Shown one piece after another: positions 1 to 10,314 of a DNA stretch of 64,000 nucleotides (position 1 is the stretch's first letter; each line of letters opens with the position of its first letter). This stretch comes from Methylotenera_A sp040387035 (GTDB lineage: Bacteria; Pseudomonadota; Gammaproteobacteria; Burkholderiales; Methylophilaceae), in NCBI GenBank assembly GCA_040387035.1, contig JAZKEN010000038.1, positions 1-64,000 on the forward strand, given 5' to 3'. A program made the translations under genes and the position numbers. The notes under the pieces are model-generated. The model saw only the letters and a list, made by a program, of their open reading frames with translations, was not told where the DNA came from and searched no databases.

Positions 1-1987
1 TCTTGATCAATGGATTCACTGCAGGGCCTGCCGTATCTTTGTATGGGTCACCCACAGTGTCGCCTGTCACAGCCGCTTTATGTGCATCTGAGCCTTTGCC
101 GCCATGGTTGCCATCTTCAATGTATTTCTTGGCGTTGTCCCAGGCGCCGCCACCGGTACACATGGAGATCGCCACGAATAAACCAGTCACAATCGTACCC
201 ATCAGCAAGCCACCTAATGCCACCGGGCCTAACAGCAAGCCTACTGCAATTGGCACGGCTACAGGTAGCAATGACGGCACCATCATTTCTTTAATAGCCG
301 CAGTCGTCAGCATATCGACCGCTTTGCCGTATTCCGGCTTGGCAGTGCCTTCCATAATGCCTTTGATATCGCGGAACTGGCGGCGCACTTCTTCTACTAC
401 CGCACCAGCCGCACGGCCTACCGCTTCCATCGCCATCGCAGCGAACAGGAAAGGGATCAAACCGCCGATAAACAAGCCGATAATCACCATCGGGTCGCTT
501 AAATCAAACTTCACATCAATGCCCGCACCTTCTAATTTGTGTGTGTAATCGGCAAATAATACCAATGCAGCCAACCCTGCAGAGCCAATCGCATAGCCTT
601 TGGTTACCGCTTTGGTGGTGTTGCCAACCGCATCTAACGGGTCGGTCACATCACGTACTTCTGCCGGCAAACCAGCCATTTCTGCGATACCACCTGCGTT
701 ATCGGTGATGGGGCCATATGCATCCAGTGCCACCACAATACCTGCCATGCTCAACATAGAGGTCGCCGCAATCGCAATACCGTACAAGCCGCCTAAATGG
801 TATGAAGTCCAAATCGCTAAACAAACTGAAAGCACAGGCCAGGCCGTTGATTTCATGGAAATACCGATACCCGCAATGATATTAGTGGCGTGTCCTGTAG
901 TAGACGCTTGCGCTACATGGCGTACCGGCGCGTAGTCGGTACCGGTGTAGTATTCGGTGATCCAAACCAAAGCAGCGGTTAATACCAAACCCACTGCGCA
1001 TGAACCGAATAATTGGTTGGCAGAAATGGTTAAGTCGCCCGCTGTTAAGCCTTGCGGGAATAAATGCTGCGTCACGAAGTAGAAAGCAATCAGCGATAAA
1101 ACACCTGCTACGGCCAAGCCTTTATACAAGGCTGGCATCACGTTTTTCATGGTCGGTGATGCTTTAACAAAGAAGCAGCCAATAATGGAAGCAACGATAG
1201 AAACCGCACCCAGCATCAACGGGTAGATAATGCCGTTAGCGCCTGCATCGGTAATCAGCAAGCCGCCTAATACCATGGTGGCGATCAAAGTCACCGCGTA
1301 AGTTTCAAACAAATCGGCTGCCATACCGGCACAGTCGCCTACGTTATCGCCGACGTTATCCGCAATCACCGCCGGGTTGCGTGGATCATCTTCCGGAATA
1401 CCTGCTTCTACTTTACCGACTAGATCGGCGCCGACATCCGCACCTTTGGTAAAGATACCGCCGCCTAAACGCGCAAAGATTGAGATAAGGGAAGAGCCAA
1501 AAGCCAAGCCAATCAATGGATCCAGGTTGGTTGCATTTTCTGCGCCCAAAAACCAGTAAAAACCTGCCACGCCTAGCAGGCCAAGGCCTACTACCAGCAT
1601 GCCTGTCACAGCACCACCTTTAAACGCCACATCAAAAGCTGGCACAATGCCGTTTGTTGCAGCCTGGGCGGTGCGTACATTGGCTTTTACAGACACGTTC
1701 ATGCCGATAAAACCACAAGCGCCTGATAGTGCTGCACCCACAACAAAACCAATTGCCGTAGTAGTGCCTAAAAAGTAAGCGACTAGTGCTGCCAAAACCA
1801 CACCCACAATGGCGATGGTTTTATATTGCCTGGCTAAATAAGCTGCTGCACCTTGTTGAATCGCACCGGCAATTTCTTGCATTCGCGCGTTGCCTGCTGG
1901 CAAATTGGTAATCCATTTACTCATTACAACGCCATAGAGTACGGCTAAAACGGCTGCTGCAATGGTGATTATTAATGCGACTGACAT
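1..1987 (-). CDS. hppA: Membrane-bound proton-translocating pyrophosphatase, C-terminus cut by window edge
   Basis: Reading the minus strand from an ATG at 1987 gives about 662 residues of an open frame that runs off the window start; family members are about 670-700 residues, so only a short C-terminal piece is missing. It is a multi-pass inner-membrane protein that couples PPi hydrolysis to proton export. Visible signatures are the acidic substrate loop (GADLVGKVEAGIPEDDPRN followed by NPAVIADNVGDNVGD), a second acidic loop (DAYGPITDNAGGIAEM) and a C-terminal loop with DNAKKYIEDG. The motif GNTTKA carries Lys where K+-dependent enzymes carry Ala, which places it in the K+-independent H+-pumping class. 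The gene stands alone, with 324 non-coding bases upstream. Confidence 0.95.
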   Translation of the reverse strand, partial: MSVALIITIAAAVLAVLYGVVMSKWITNLPAGNARMQEIAGAIQQGAAAYLARQYKTIAIVGVVLAALVAYFLGTTTAIGFVVGAALSGACGFIGMNVSVKANVRTAQAATNGIVPAFDVAFKGGAVTGMLVVGLGLLGVAGFYWFLGAENATNLDPLIGLAFGSSLISIFARLGGGIFTKGADVGADLVGKVEAGIPEDDPRNPAVIADNVGDNVGDCAGMAADLFETYAVTLIATMVLGGLLITDAGANGIIYPLMLGAVSIVASIIGCFFVKASPTMKNVMPALYKGLAVAGVLSLIAFYFVTQHLFPQGLTAGDLTISANQLFGSCAVGLVLTAALVWITEYYTGTDYAPVRHVAQASTTGHATNIIAGIGISMKSTAWPVLSVCLAIWTSYHLGGLYGIAIAATSMLSMAGIVVALDAYGPITDNAGGIAEMAGLPAEVRDVTDPLDAVGNTTKAVTKGYAIGSAGLAALVLFADYTHKLEGAGIDVKFDLSDPMVIIGLFIGGLIPFLFAAMAMEAVGRAAGAVVEEVRRQFRDIKGIMEGTAKPEYGKAVDMLTTAAIKEMMVPSLLPVAVPIAVGLLLGPVALGGLLMGTIVTGLFVAISMCTGGGAWDNAKKYIEDGNHGGKGSDAHKAAVTGDTVGDPYKDTAGPAVNPLIK

Positions 1988-2311
1988 GACTTCTCCCTAT
2001 CTATTATTGAATAAATCTGAAACGACATCGACGTGCAAATTAATTAAAATTACGAATAGAATGATGCTAACAAGTTGTAAATAATGTAATTGCTTTGTAA
2101 CAACCCAAGGCATTATGGCATTAAACATGGCCAAGGACAACACACTTGGCTGCACTTAAAAACTTAAATAAAACAATCAGTTCTAAATAATATAAATCGA
2201 TAGTAGCGTGGATTAACGCTTAATTTTTTTGCACCTAGATTGCATCACAAAACCGCGCGCAAGGCCGCATACATTGATGTGTTTGGGATTTTGAAGGCGA
2301 AAGAATCGCTA
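1988..2311. other. Non-coding interval between hppA and the DUF721 gene
   Basis: An AT-rich stretch of 324 bases with no open frame of credible codon use and no tRNA-like fold. It must hold the hppA promoter (minus strand) and the 3' end of the DUF721 transcript. I could not assign a convincing promoter or terminator. Confidence 0.5.
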
Positions 2312-2767
2312 TTAAGTTTTGTCAGCAAGCGAGTTGAGTTTTGCCGCAAGCGGCGACTCGCCCAAATCGTGCGCCAGTTTTTTTAAGCTAATTGCCGCTT
2401 GTTTGGAGAGTTTTCGCGGTATTGGCACTACAAGCTTGGGCTGAGATTTCACTTGCACTTTCACACTAATTGCAGTAACTTTACAATCCCTAAATGCATG
2501 GTTAGTGCGTTGTAATTGCTGTAATTGGCTTAAAAAGTTAGCCTGGCTCAATTTAATTTTATTGGCAACAATCGCGCTGTGGGCAAAAATGGTTAATTGA
2601 CCATTCGTCAAGCTGCCAACCGTGCTTAACTGGCTGAGTAATTCCGGGCAAACAGCCGCCCAAAATCGTTGTAGTAACTGGTGTGATTGCAGTTGTTGCG
2701 TTAATGCCCCCAGTTGACTATGTTGATGCTGACTATTTTGATTCAGTAATGTGTCAATTTTGCGCAT
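2312..2767 (-). CDS. DUF721 / DciA-like protein
   Basis: A 151-residue soluble protein matching the DUF721 pattern: an N-terminal helical stretch containing the conserved Trp (LLQRFWAAVCPELLSQL, about residues 31-47), then the strand GQLTIFAHSAIVANKI and a second strand (FRDCKVTAISVKVQ). DUF721 includes DciA, the replicative-helicase (DnaB) loader of bacteria lacking DnaC or DnaI. The position, divergent from an M23 peptidase and secA, is the usual betaproteobacterial context. The short C-terminal helix (LAHDLGESPLAAKLNSLA) is family-like. The family assignment is fairly sure; the helicase-loading role is inferred from the family. Confidence 0.75.
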   Translation of the reverse strand: MRKIDTLLNQNSQHQHSQLGALTQQLQSHQLLQRFWAAVCPELLSQLSTVGSLTNGQLTIFAHSAIVANKIKLSQANFLSQLQQLQRTNHAFRDCKVTAISVKVQVKSQPKLVVPIPRKLSKQAAISLKKLAHDLGESPLAAKLNSLADKT

Positions 2768-2873
2768 GGTTAGATTTTACTGCAAAGTGTATCGCTAAAA
2801 TCAAAAATCATCGCAGCTACATGGCTCAATCTATACAGTCACCTAACGAATATGGATTAAAGACAATCATTTA

Positions 2874-3776
2874 ATGAACATTATCTTAATTTCTAACAAT
2901 ATGGCAAAAGCCAAGAGCTTGTCTGCATTGCAGGCAGGTTCGCTGCTGGCCGCCCTTGTGTTGGTGCCAGTGATGCTTACGCTATTATTTATCACGCCGC
3001 CGAGCAATATTAAAGAAAAGGGCATGAAGGCCTTACTGCCGCCCCAGATCAGGAGTTCCATCATCTCTTCCCAAGTGCATCTGGATGCTTATGCTAAAGA
3101 GCTGGGCGAGTTGCAAGCGCGCATGATGCGCCTGGATGCGCAAAACGTGCGCCTGGCTAAACTGGCTGGTGAAAATGAGCAAAAAATCGTCAATAATCCC
3201 AACCTAAAACCTTTGGGCGGTTTGCAGCAGGCTGGCCGTGGTGGCCCCTTGGTTAAATCGCATGCGATGTCAGAGGCTGAATTGAAAGCAGCCATCTTGG
3301 AACTGACAGAAGCCGTGGATGCGCGTGATGAATACATGAGTACGATTGAAGCCAAAATTTTACAGAAAAGTGTGCTCAAGGATATGCTGCCCAATAGCAG
3401 CCCTGTGGATGCGGCATTCAACTCGTCCAGCTATGGCTGGCGCATTGACCCGTTTAATGGCAGCAAGGCGTTTCATGAAGGCTTGGACTTTACCGCTAAT
3501 TCAGGCACCTCTATCCGCGCCGCTGCAGATGGTATCGTGTCTACCGCAGAACGAACCCCCGATTATGGTAATATAGTCAAAATTGACCATGGGTCTGGTT
3601 TGGAAACGCGTTATGCGCATGCTTCCAAACTATTGGTTAAGCCGGGTGAGCGTGTAATGAAAGGCCAGATAGTGGCGCAGGTAGGCAGTACAGGCCGCTC
3701 TACAGGGCCTCATTTGCATTACGAAATCCGCTTAAACGGCAATGCTTTGGACCCACGTAAATATTTAGATAGGTAA
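2874..3776 (+). CDS. M23 (LytM-type) peptidase family protein
   Basis: A 300-residue membrane-anchored periplasmic protein. One transmembrane segment lies at about residues 20-40 (AGSLLAALVLVPVMLTLLF), then a helical coiled region (about 65-170) and a C-terminal LytM domain (about 185-295). The metal and catalytic pattern is intact: H201xxxD205 in HEGLDF, and H280-L-H282 in GPHLHYEIR, plus the loop DHGSGLETRYAH. It is therefore probably an active murein endopeptidase and not a degenerate activator. The ATG at 2874 is chosen because the start MNIILIS is typical of this family next to secA. It is divergent from the DUF721 gene and lies 138 bases before secA. Confidence 0.88.
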   Translation: MNIILISNNMAKAKSLSALQAGSLLAALVLVPVMLTLLFITPPSNIKEKGMKALLPPQIRSSIISSQVHLDAYAKELGELQARMMRLDAQNVRLAKLAGENEQKIVNNPNLKPLGGLQQAGRGGPLVKSHAMSEAELKAAILELTEAVDARDEYMSTIEAKILQKSVLKDMLPNSSPVDAAFNSSSYGWRIDPFNGSKAFHEGLDFTANSGTSIRAAADGIVSTAERTPDYGNIVKIDHGSGLETRYAHASKLLVKPGERVMKGQIVAQVGSTGRSTGPHLHYEIRLNGNALDPRKYLDR

Positions 3777-3882
3777 TTCAACTAAAACAACAGTATTTGC
3801 ATGGTTTTGTATTGAAATAAACATTAACTACCCAATATCCTTACAATATAATCAATTTTTTCGTCCAATCTCATTTAATAGG

Positions 3883-3900
3883 TTTCCGAATTTTCGGAAA
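3883..3900 (+). promoter_or_regulatory. Perfect 8-bp inverted repeat in the secA leader
   Basis: TTTCCGAA, two bases, then TTCGGAAA, ending 14 bases before the secA ATG. The right arm includes the only purine-rich stretch (GGAAA) that could serve as ribosome binding site, so a hairpin here could affect initiation. This is an inference from position and symmetry only. Confidence 0.35.
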
Positions 3901-3914
3901 AGCGGTGTCCCTTC

Positions 3915-6653
<2,739 letters not shown>

Positions 6654-6691
6654 AACTTTAAAATAAACTTGAAATTGAAAGAAAGCATTCA

Positions 6692-6874
6692 ATGTCCGAT
6701 TTAGACATTCAGTCTCCTTGTATTGGTGTGTGTAGCATGGATGATTTAAGTGGCCTGTGCCAAGGCTGCTACCGCACACTGGATGAAATTCAGCAATGGT
6801 GGGATCTTGATTCTCACCAAAAAAACGCAATTATCCACAAAGCAACTGAGCGTGAAGCCCAGCTATTTGATTAA
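6692..6874 (+). CDS. DUF1289 domain protein (small Cys-rich)
   Basis: A 60-residue cytoplasmic protein with the DUF1289 signature: SPCIGVCSMDDLSGLCQGC near the N-terminus, giving four Cys (C10, C14, C23, C26), followed by the conserved Trp-rich stretch EIQQWWDL. The cysteines could bind a metal or Fe-S cluster; the function of the family is not established. It follows secA by 38 bases and may share its transcript. It is convergent with hvfC. Confidence 0.8.
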   Translation: MSDLDIQSPCIGVCSMDDLSGLCQGCYRTLDEIQQWWDLDSHQKNAIIHKATEREAQLFD

Positions 6875-6891
6875 TATTGTTAAATTAACAG

Positions 6892-7638
6892 TCAGCGCTT
6901 CTGGCTGCCGATAATTGCCTGTTGAGTGGCCAAGTCAGTCAGAACTCCCAAGCCGAACTGAATAATGATGGCAACATCAGGATGGTCAATTTCTGTAGCC
7001 AGTTGCGTTAATGCTTGTTCACCCGTCATATCCTGTTGCTGTATCAGTTTTAGCAAGCGATAAGTCACGGCACTCAACTCGATAAATTTTACTTGGAAAT
7101 CCGCATTCCTAAATACCAGTAAACTGGTACTTTCAGGCTGCCTGGGCTTAAACCTGGCGGATAGTTGATGCACGGGGTAATCGTACTGTAACAACATATG
7201 TGCCGCCGCCAGTACCGGCTTTTCTTGCAATAAATCCATTACTTCACTAATTGCAGCAGGCTCGGATTGCTGCATGCCAATCGCCAGCTCTACCCACTCA
7301 TAATGCGCCAGCTGCTTGAAGTAAGCAGGTACAGTTTGAACCGGCTCTAAAAATAATAAAAACTGTTGCGGGATTTCCCTGAATAGTGGGCTGCCTGCCG
7401 CATATGTTGCGACAAACTCGCGCATTAGCTTTTGCCAGGCACGCTGGCCGATGACAGCCTGGCACACAGGAAAACAAACCGAAACAAAAGCGGCGATATT
7501 GTTAAAAACCGATTTTTTATACACGGCTAAACGGCTGGCACTGACTTTGGGGGGCTTTTTGTTTTGTGCAGGGTTGCGAATATGCGCGGTGAACTGAGCC
7601 TGGTATTGCTTAAAGTCTAAAGGCTGTTTTTCTAGCAT
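6892..7638 (-). CDS. hvfC: HvfC/BufC-type DUF2063 partner protein of a RiPP pathway
   Basis: A 248-residue protein whose N-terminal third matches DUF2063: FKQYQAQFTAHIRNP, then SRLAVYKKSVFNNIAAFVSV and FPVCQAVIGQRAWQKLMREF. In characterised systems (MbnC, TglI, ChrI, BufC, HvfC) this kind of partner binds the precursor leader and forms a complex with the DUF692 enzyme. Here its start overlaps the end of the DUF692 gene by 7 bases, which argues for translational coupling. The C-terminal half is divergent, as is usual in the family. It is the last gene of the hvfABC unit and converges on the DUF1289 gene without a clear terminator. Confidence 0.82.
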   Translation of the reverse strand: MLEKQPLDFKQYQAQFTAHIRNPAQNKKPPKVSASRLAVYKKSVFNNIAAFVSVCFPVCQAVIGQRAWQKLMREFVATYAAGSPLFREIPQQFLLFLEPVQTVPAYFKQLAHYEWVELAIGMQQSEPAAISEVMDLLQEKPVLAAAHMLLQYDYPVHQLSARFKPRQPESTSLLVFRNADFQVKFIELSAVTYRLLKLIQQQDMTGEQALTQLATEIDHPDVAIIIQFGLGVLTDLATQQAIIGSQKR

Positions 7639-8540
7639 ACTGCCAGCGTTTTCTCAGTGGCTTTATGCCAGTAATCGTCCTGGTACGCCGCAATTTTGTC
7701 GATTTCATGCATCAAGGTTGGCAGTGGCGGAATATTGCTATCGCGTTCCAGCAACGTTGGGAAAACGCCAAACAATTGATACGCCTCTGCCAGTAAATCC
7801 CATACCGGGTCTGCGACATCTCTAGCGTGGGTATCTATCAATAAATTGGGCGACTCTTGATAATGCCCTGCTACATGGCTGTATACGATGCGCTCTTTAG
7901 GAACTTGCCGCAAAAAGTTGGATGCAAGTTGCACGGGGCTTTGGTTCGACTCTGCAAAATTCACGCTATTGACGTAGATATTATTGATATCAAGGTGCAG
8001 CCAGCAATCGGCTTCTTGCAGCACCGCGTTTAGAAAATCAATTTCACTTAAAGTGGAAATGGGTGCTGCTGCATAAAACGAGGCGTTTTCAATGGCTATT
8101 TTTTGTTCAAGGATATCCTGCGTTTGCCTTATTCTGGCAGCAACGTGGTGAACCGCTTCTTCTGTAAAGGGGATTGGCAATAAATCGTATAGATAGCCCG
8201 TTTTGCCATGATAAAAATCGCTGCAATAGCTGAGGTGTTCTGTATAAAGCGGAATCGCATTGGTGTTTAGAAAAGACTTCACCTGCTTTAAAAACGCGGT
8301 ATTCAGCGGGTCTATGCCGCCTAATGATAAACACAGGCCATGACAGGCAATGGGGTATCGCTCAACAAACCAGGCTAAATCGGCTTGCGCTTTTCCGCCT
8401 GCGCCAATCCAGTTTTCAGGCGCGATTTCGACAAAATTGATATTGGCGATAGCTGGATCTTGGTACAGTGCCTGGATTTGAGGTATGAGCTCACGCTTTA
8501 ACCCCAAACCCACGCCCTTGATATCCACTAAAGATGACAC
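7632..8540 (-). CDS. hvfB: HvfB/BufB-type DUF692 multinuclear non-heme iron enzyme (MNIO)
   Basis: A 302-residue TIM-barrel protein of DUF692, the family of MbnB, TglH, ChrH, BufB and HvfB, which use a two- or three-iron centre to rewrite Cys residues of precursor peptides. Metal-ligand-type residues are spread in the expected order: NFVEIAPENW, CHGLCLSLGG, YTEHLSYC, KIAIENASFY, HLDINNIYVN, YSHVAGHYQE and IDTHARDV. Length and motif order are normal. It lies 42 bases downstream of the Cys-repeat precursor gene, and the partner gene overlaps its end. The product is therefore predicted to modify the EGKC motifs of HvfA, probably for copper binding or copper tolerance. Confidence 0.88.
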   Translation of the reverse strand: MSSLVDIKGVGLGLKRELIPQIQALYQDPAIANINFVEIAPENWIGAGGKAQADLAWFVERYPIACHGLCLSLGGIDPLNTAFLKQVKSFLNTNAIPLYTEHLSYCSDFYHGKTGYLYDLLPIPFTEEAVHHVAARIRQTQDILEQKIAIENASFYAAAPISTLSEIDFLNAVLQEADCWLHLDINNIYVNSVNFAESNQSPVQLASNFLRQVPKERIVYSHVAGHYQESPNLLIDTHARDVADPVWDLLAEAYQLFGVFPTLLERDSNIPPLPTLMHEIDKIAAYQDDYWHKATEKTLAVC

Positions 8541-8582
8541 AGTGCCAAATGCCTGACTTTAGTAATTTTGACGGCTGGACAA

Positions 8583-8912
8583 TTATTTCTTGTCGGCGCC
8601 ACATTTGCCTTCGCCACATTTACCATCTTTGGCTTTTGCACCCATTTCTTTTTTCATTTCGGCGCTGCATTTGCCTTCGCCGCATTTACCGTCTTTGGCT
8701 TTTTCGCCCATTTCTTTTTTCATTTCGGCGCTGCATTTGCCTTCGCCACATTTACCATCAGCGCCTTTTTCGTGGTGATCGGCCACTTGATAGCCGCTAG
8801 ATAAGGATTTGATCGCAAATGGGTTTTCTGCCGCGTTAATCGTTGTTGCAGCGATTGATAAAGCAAATGCGCCAGATAATGCTAAAGCCATTGATTTGTT
8901 GGATATTTTCAT
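8583..8912 (-). CDS. hvfA: HvfA-like secreted RiPP precursor with repeated EGKC motifs
   Basis: A 109-residue precursor with a cleavable signal peptide (MKISNKSMALALSGAFALSI, cleavage after TINA or NAA) and a hydrophilic tail. The tail consists of a 21-residue tandem repeat: DGKCGEGKC then SAEMKKEMG(E/A)KAK, present twice in full and a third time truncated, with DGKCGEGKCG near the C-terminus. That gives six Cys, all in the pattern CxxxxC, and three EGKC motifs. The EGKCG motif is the hallmark of HvfA precursors, whose Cys are converted to copper-binding heterocycle/thioamide-type groups. An AAGGAA ribosome binding site precedes the ATG. It lies first in the hvfABC unit, 81 bases after an anti-sigma gene. 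Confidence 0.85.
   Translation of the reverse strand: MKISNKSMALALSGAFALSIAATTINAAENPFAIKSLSSGYQVADHHEKGADGKCGEGKCSAEMKKEMGEKAKDGKCGEGKCSAEMKKEMGAKAKDGKCGEGKCGADKK
8602..8766 (-). repeat. 63-bp tandem repeats inside hvfA
   Basis: The block encoding DGKCGEGKC-SAEMKKEMG-KAK recurs with a 63-base period: two complete units and one partial unit, nearly identical at DNA level (compare 8602-8664 with 8665-8727). Such internal direct repeats allow copy-number change by slippage or recombination. Confidence 0.75.
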
Positions 8913-8993
8913 GATTTATTTCCTTTTTAAAAATAAGTAAATAGTGGTTTGGTGACAAGGTGTTTGATGCAGTACTTGCTATTTATACGCCAT

Positions 8994-9245
8994 TTAATCT
9001 GTACCGGATTCAATTGAGCTAGCAATTCGGCCTTTAGCTTCAGAAGGTAAACGAATATCCTGGTTATTTTCAATGGAATCCGCGAAGCGATTAAGCGCTT
9101 TTCGTACCGTAATCAGCTGCTGGCTAAAGCGTTTGCAATATTTGCAGATAAACAGGTGAAAACGTACCTCCAGGCGCTCACGCCATGATAATTGGCGATT
9201 CAACGACTTTGAAATAAGTTGACTTGCTTGCTTGCAATCTATCAT
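8994..9245 (-). CDS. Zinc-finger (zf-HC2) anti-sigma factor
   Basis: An 83-residue protein with the zinc-binding anti-sigma motif HxxxCxxC (FHLFICKYCKRF), followed by a helix ending in a variable tail. It lacks a transmembrane segment, so it is likely a soluble ZAS-type anti-sigma factor whose Zn-Cys centre may respond to metal or thiol stress. I chose the ATG at 9245 because AAGGGG lies just upstream; a TTG six codons earlier is less likely. It follows the ECF sigma gene by 39 bases and precedes hvfA by 81 bases, so it probably controls the sigma factor that drives the hvf genes. Confidence 0.8.
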   Translation of the reverse strand: MIDCKQASQLISKSLNRQLSWRERLEVRFHLFICKYCKRFSQQLITVRKALNRFADSIENNQDIRLPSEAKGRIASSIESGTD

Positions 9246-9284
9246 CACCAACCCCTTACGCAACTGGATTAAAGTTTTAAGCCT

Positions 9285-9842
9285 TTAAACGCCCAGCCAA
9301 TTCATTTCCAGACATTTTCTAATACCCATGCGGGCCCTGTACAACATCACCCAAGCATTGGTCGTGCTGATATTGAGTTCCTTACAAATTTCTTCATTAT
9401 CGGTTTCATGTACATCGCGCATCATGAACAGCGTGGCCAGTTTGGTGGGTAATCTGTCCATACAGTTTTGCAACACGCCTAAAAACTGTTTTTGCTCTAA
9501 TGCGTTTTCCGGCATATCCCAGGCTTGGGGCTTTTCGGTCCAATGACCCGTTTCATCAAAGAACTCATCCATATTGGCGTCCTCTTCAGACATCAAGTCC
9601 GTTGCTGCGATTTCGCGTACGTTCTTGCGCATCACATCGATAATTTTATGCTTCAATATACCCGTTAGCCAAGTACGCGGCGCAGAATCGCCTGCAAAAG
9701 ACTGGCTTTTAATCGCGGCTAAAAATGTTTCCTGCACCACATCCTCTGCCAGGTGCGGATCACGCAAGCGCGCTAGCGCGAATCGGTATAGAAAATCCCC
9801 GTGTTCATTGAGCCAATCGTGCATATTGTGAGATGTTGTCAT
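9285..9842 (-). CDS. ECF-type RNA polymerase sigma factor
   Basis: A 185-residue sigma-70 family protein of the extracytoplasmic-function type. Region 2 is seen at about residues 12-75 (FLYRFALARLRDPHLAEDVV, QETFLAAIKS, PRTWLTGILKHKIIDVMRK). Region 4 is at about 120-175 (LGVLQNCMDRLPTKLATLFM, then EEICKELNISTTNAWVMLYR). It is full length. It is followed by a zf-HC2 anti-sigma gene and then by hvfABC, the same neighbourhood in which metal-stress-related ECF sigmas control bufferin/Hvf loci in other proteobacteria. It lies 28 bases downstream of the DUF1841 gene, so it may also be co-transcribed with the genes before it. Confidence 0.9.
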   Translation of the reverse strand: MTTSHNMHDWLNEHGDFLYRFALARLRDPHLAEDVVQETFLAAIKSQSFAGDSAPRTWLTGILKHKIIDVMRKNVREIAATDLMSEEDANMDEFFDETGHWTEKPQAWDMPENALEQKQFLGVLQNCMDRLPTKLATLFMMRDVHETDNEEICKELNISTTNAWVMLYRARMGIRKCLEMNWLGV

Positions 9843-9870
9843 CGGTCATATTCAATCATGCCGGCGCTGA

Positions 9871-10314
9871 TTAAGCAACAATGCCCGCCTTTTGTTTGAG
9901 TAAGGCCAAATAGTGCTCGCTATCCAAACCGGTTTGGTTACGCTGCGCCAGCCAGATGGTTTCGCCCAGGCATTCTAAAATATCATGCAGCGCATCATGT
10001 TCGTTTTGATGCTTGAATAATAATTTTTGATAGATTGACGCAATACCAATGGGCTGGTTGATGCTGATTTGTTCCAGAACCGAGAGATGCAAACTCATGT
10101 GCAAAAACGGGTTGGTCTCACCCATTTCCGGAAAATAGGCCTGGTGCTTAAACTGTTGCGGCGCGTCTAGGATCGGGTGATATTCGGGGTGCATGTGCAT
10201 AATCTGCAGTCCCAGCTTTTCCAAATCGCTTAGCTTGGCATTGTGTTTGGCTTTCGCCCAGGTGCCAAAAAAGAATTCGCGTACCTCATCACGTGATGGA
10301 TTAAACAAGCTCAT
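9871..10314 (-). CDS. DUF1841 family protein
   Basis: A 147-residue soluble protein that matches DUF1841 from start to end: FNPSRDEVREFFFGTWAKAK at the N-terminus, IMHMHPEYHPILD, NPFLHMSLHLSVLEQ and HDALHDILECLGETIWLAQR. The many conserved His and Glu suggest a metal site, but no function is known for the family. Its ATG overlaps the stop of the FIST gene by 4 bases (ATGA), so the two are translationally coupled. Confidence 0.82.
   Translation of the reverse strand: MSLFNPSRDEVREFFFGTWAKAKHNAKLSDLEKLGLQIMHMHPEYHPILDAPQQFKHQAYFPEMGETNPFLHMSLHLSVLEQISINQPIGIASIYQKLLFKHQNEHDALHDILECLGETIWLAQRNQTGLDSEHYLALLKQKAGIVA

Noticed and set aside
3..548. Plus-strand open frames at 3-548, 600-935 and 1377-1559
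   Set aside because: They lie antisense to hppA, whose protein is well conserved over the whole stretch.
8534..8804. Three overlapping plus-strand frames with Phe/His/Cys-rich repeats
   Set aside because: They are complements of the hvfA tandem repeats; the minus-strand frame has a signal peptide, ribosome binding site and a family match.
8913..8993. ECF-type promoter just upstream of hvfA
   Set aside because: No pair of -35 and -10 elements matched a known ECF consensus well enough to call, although the position is the expected one.
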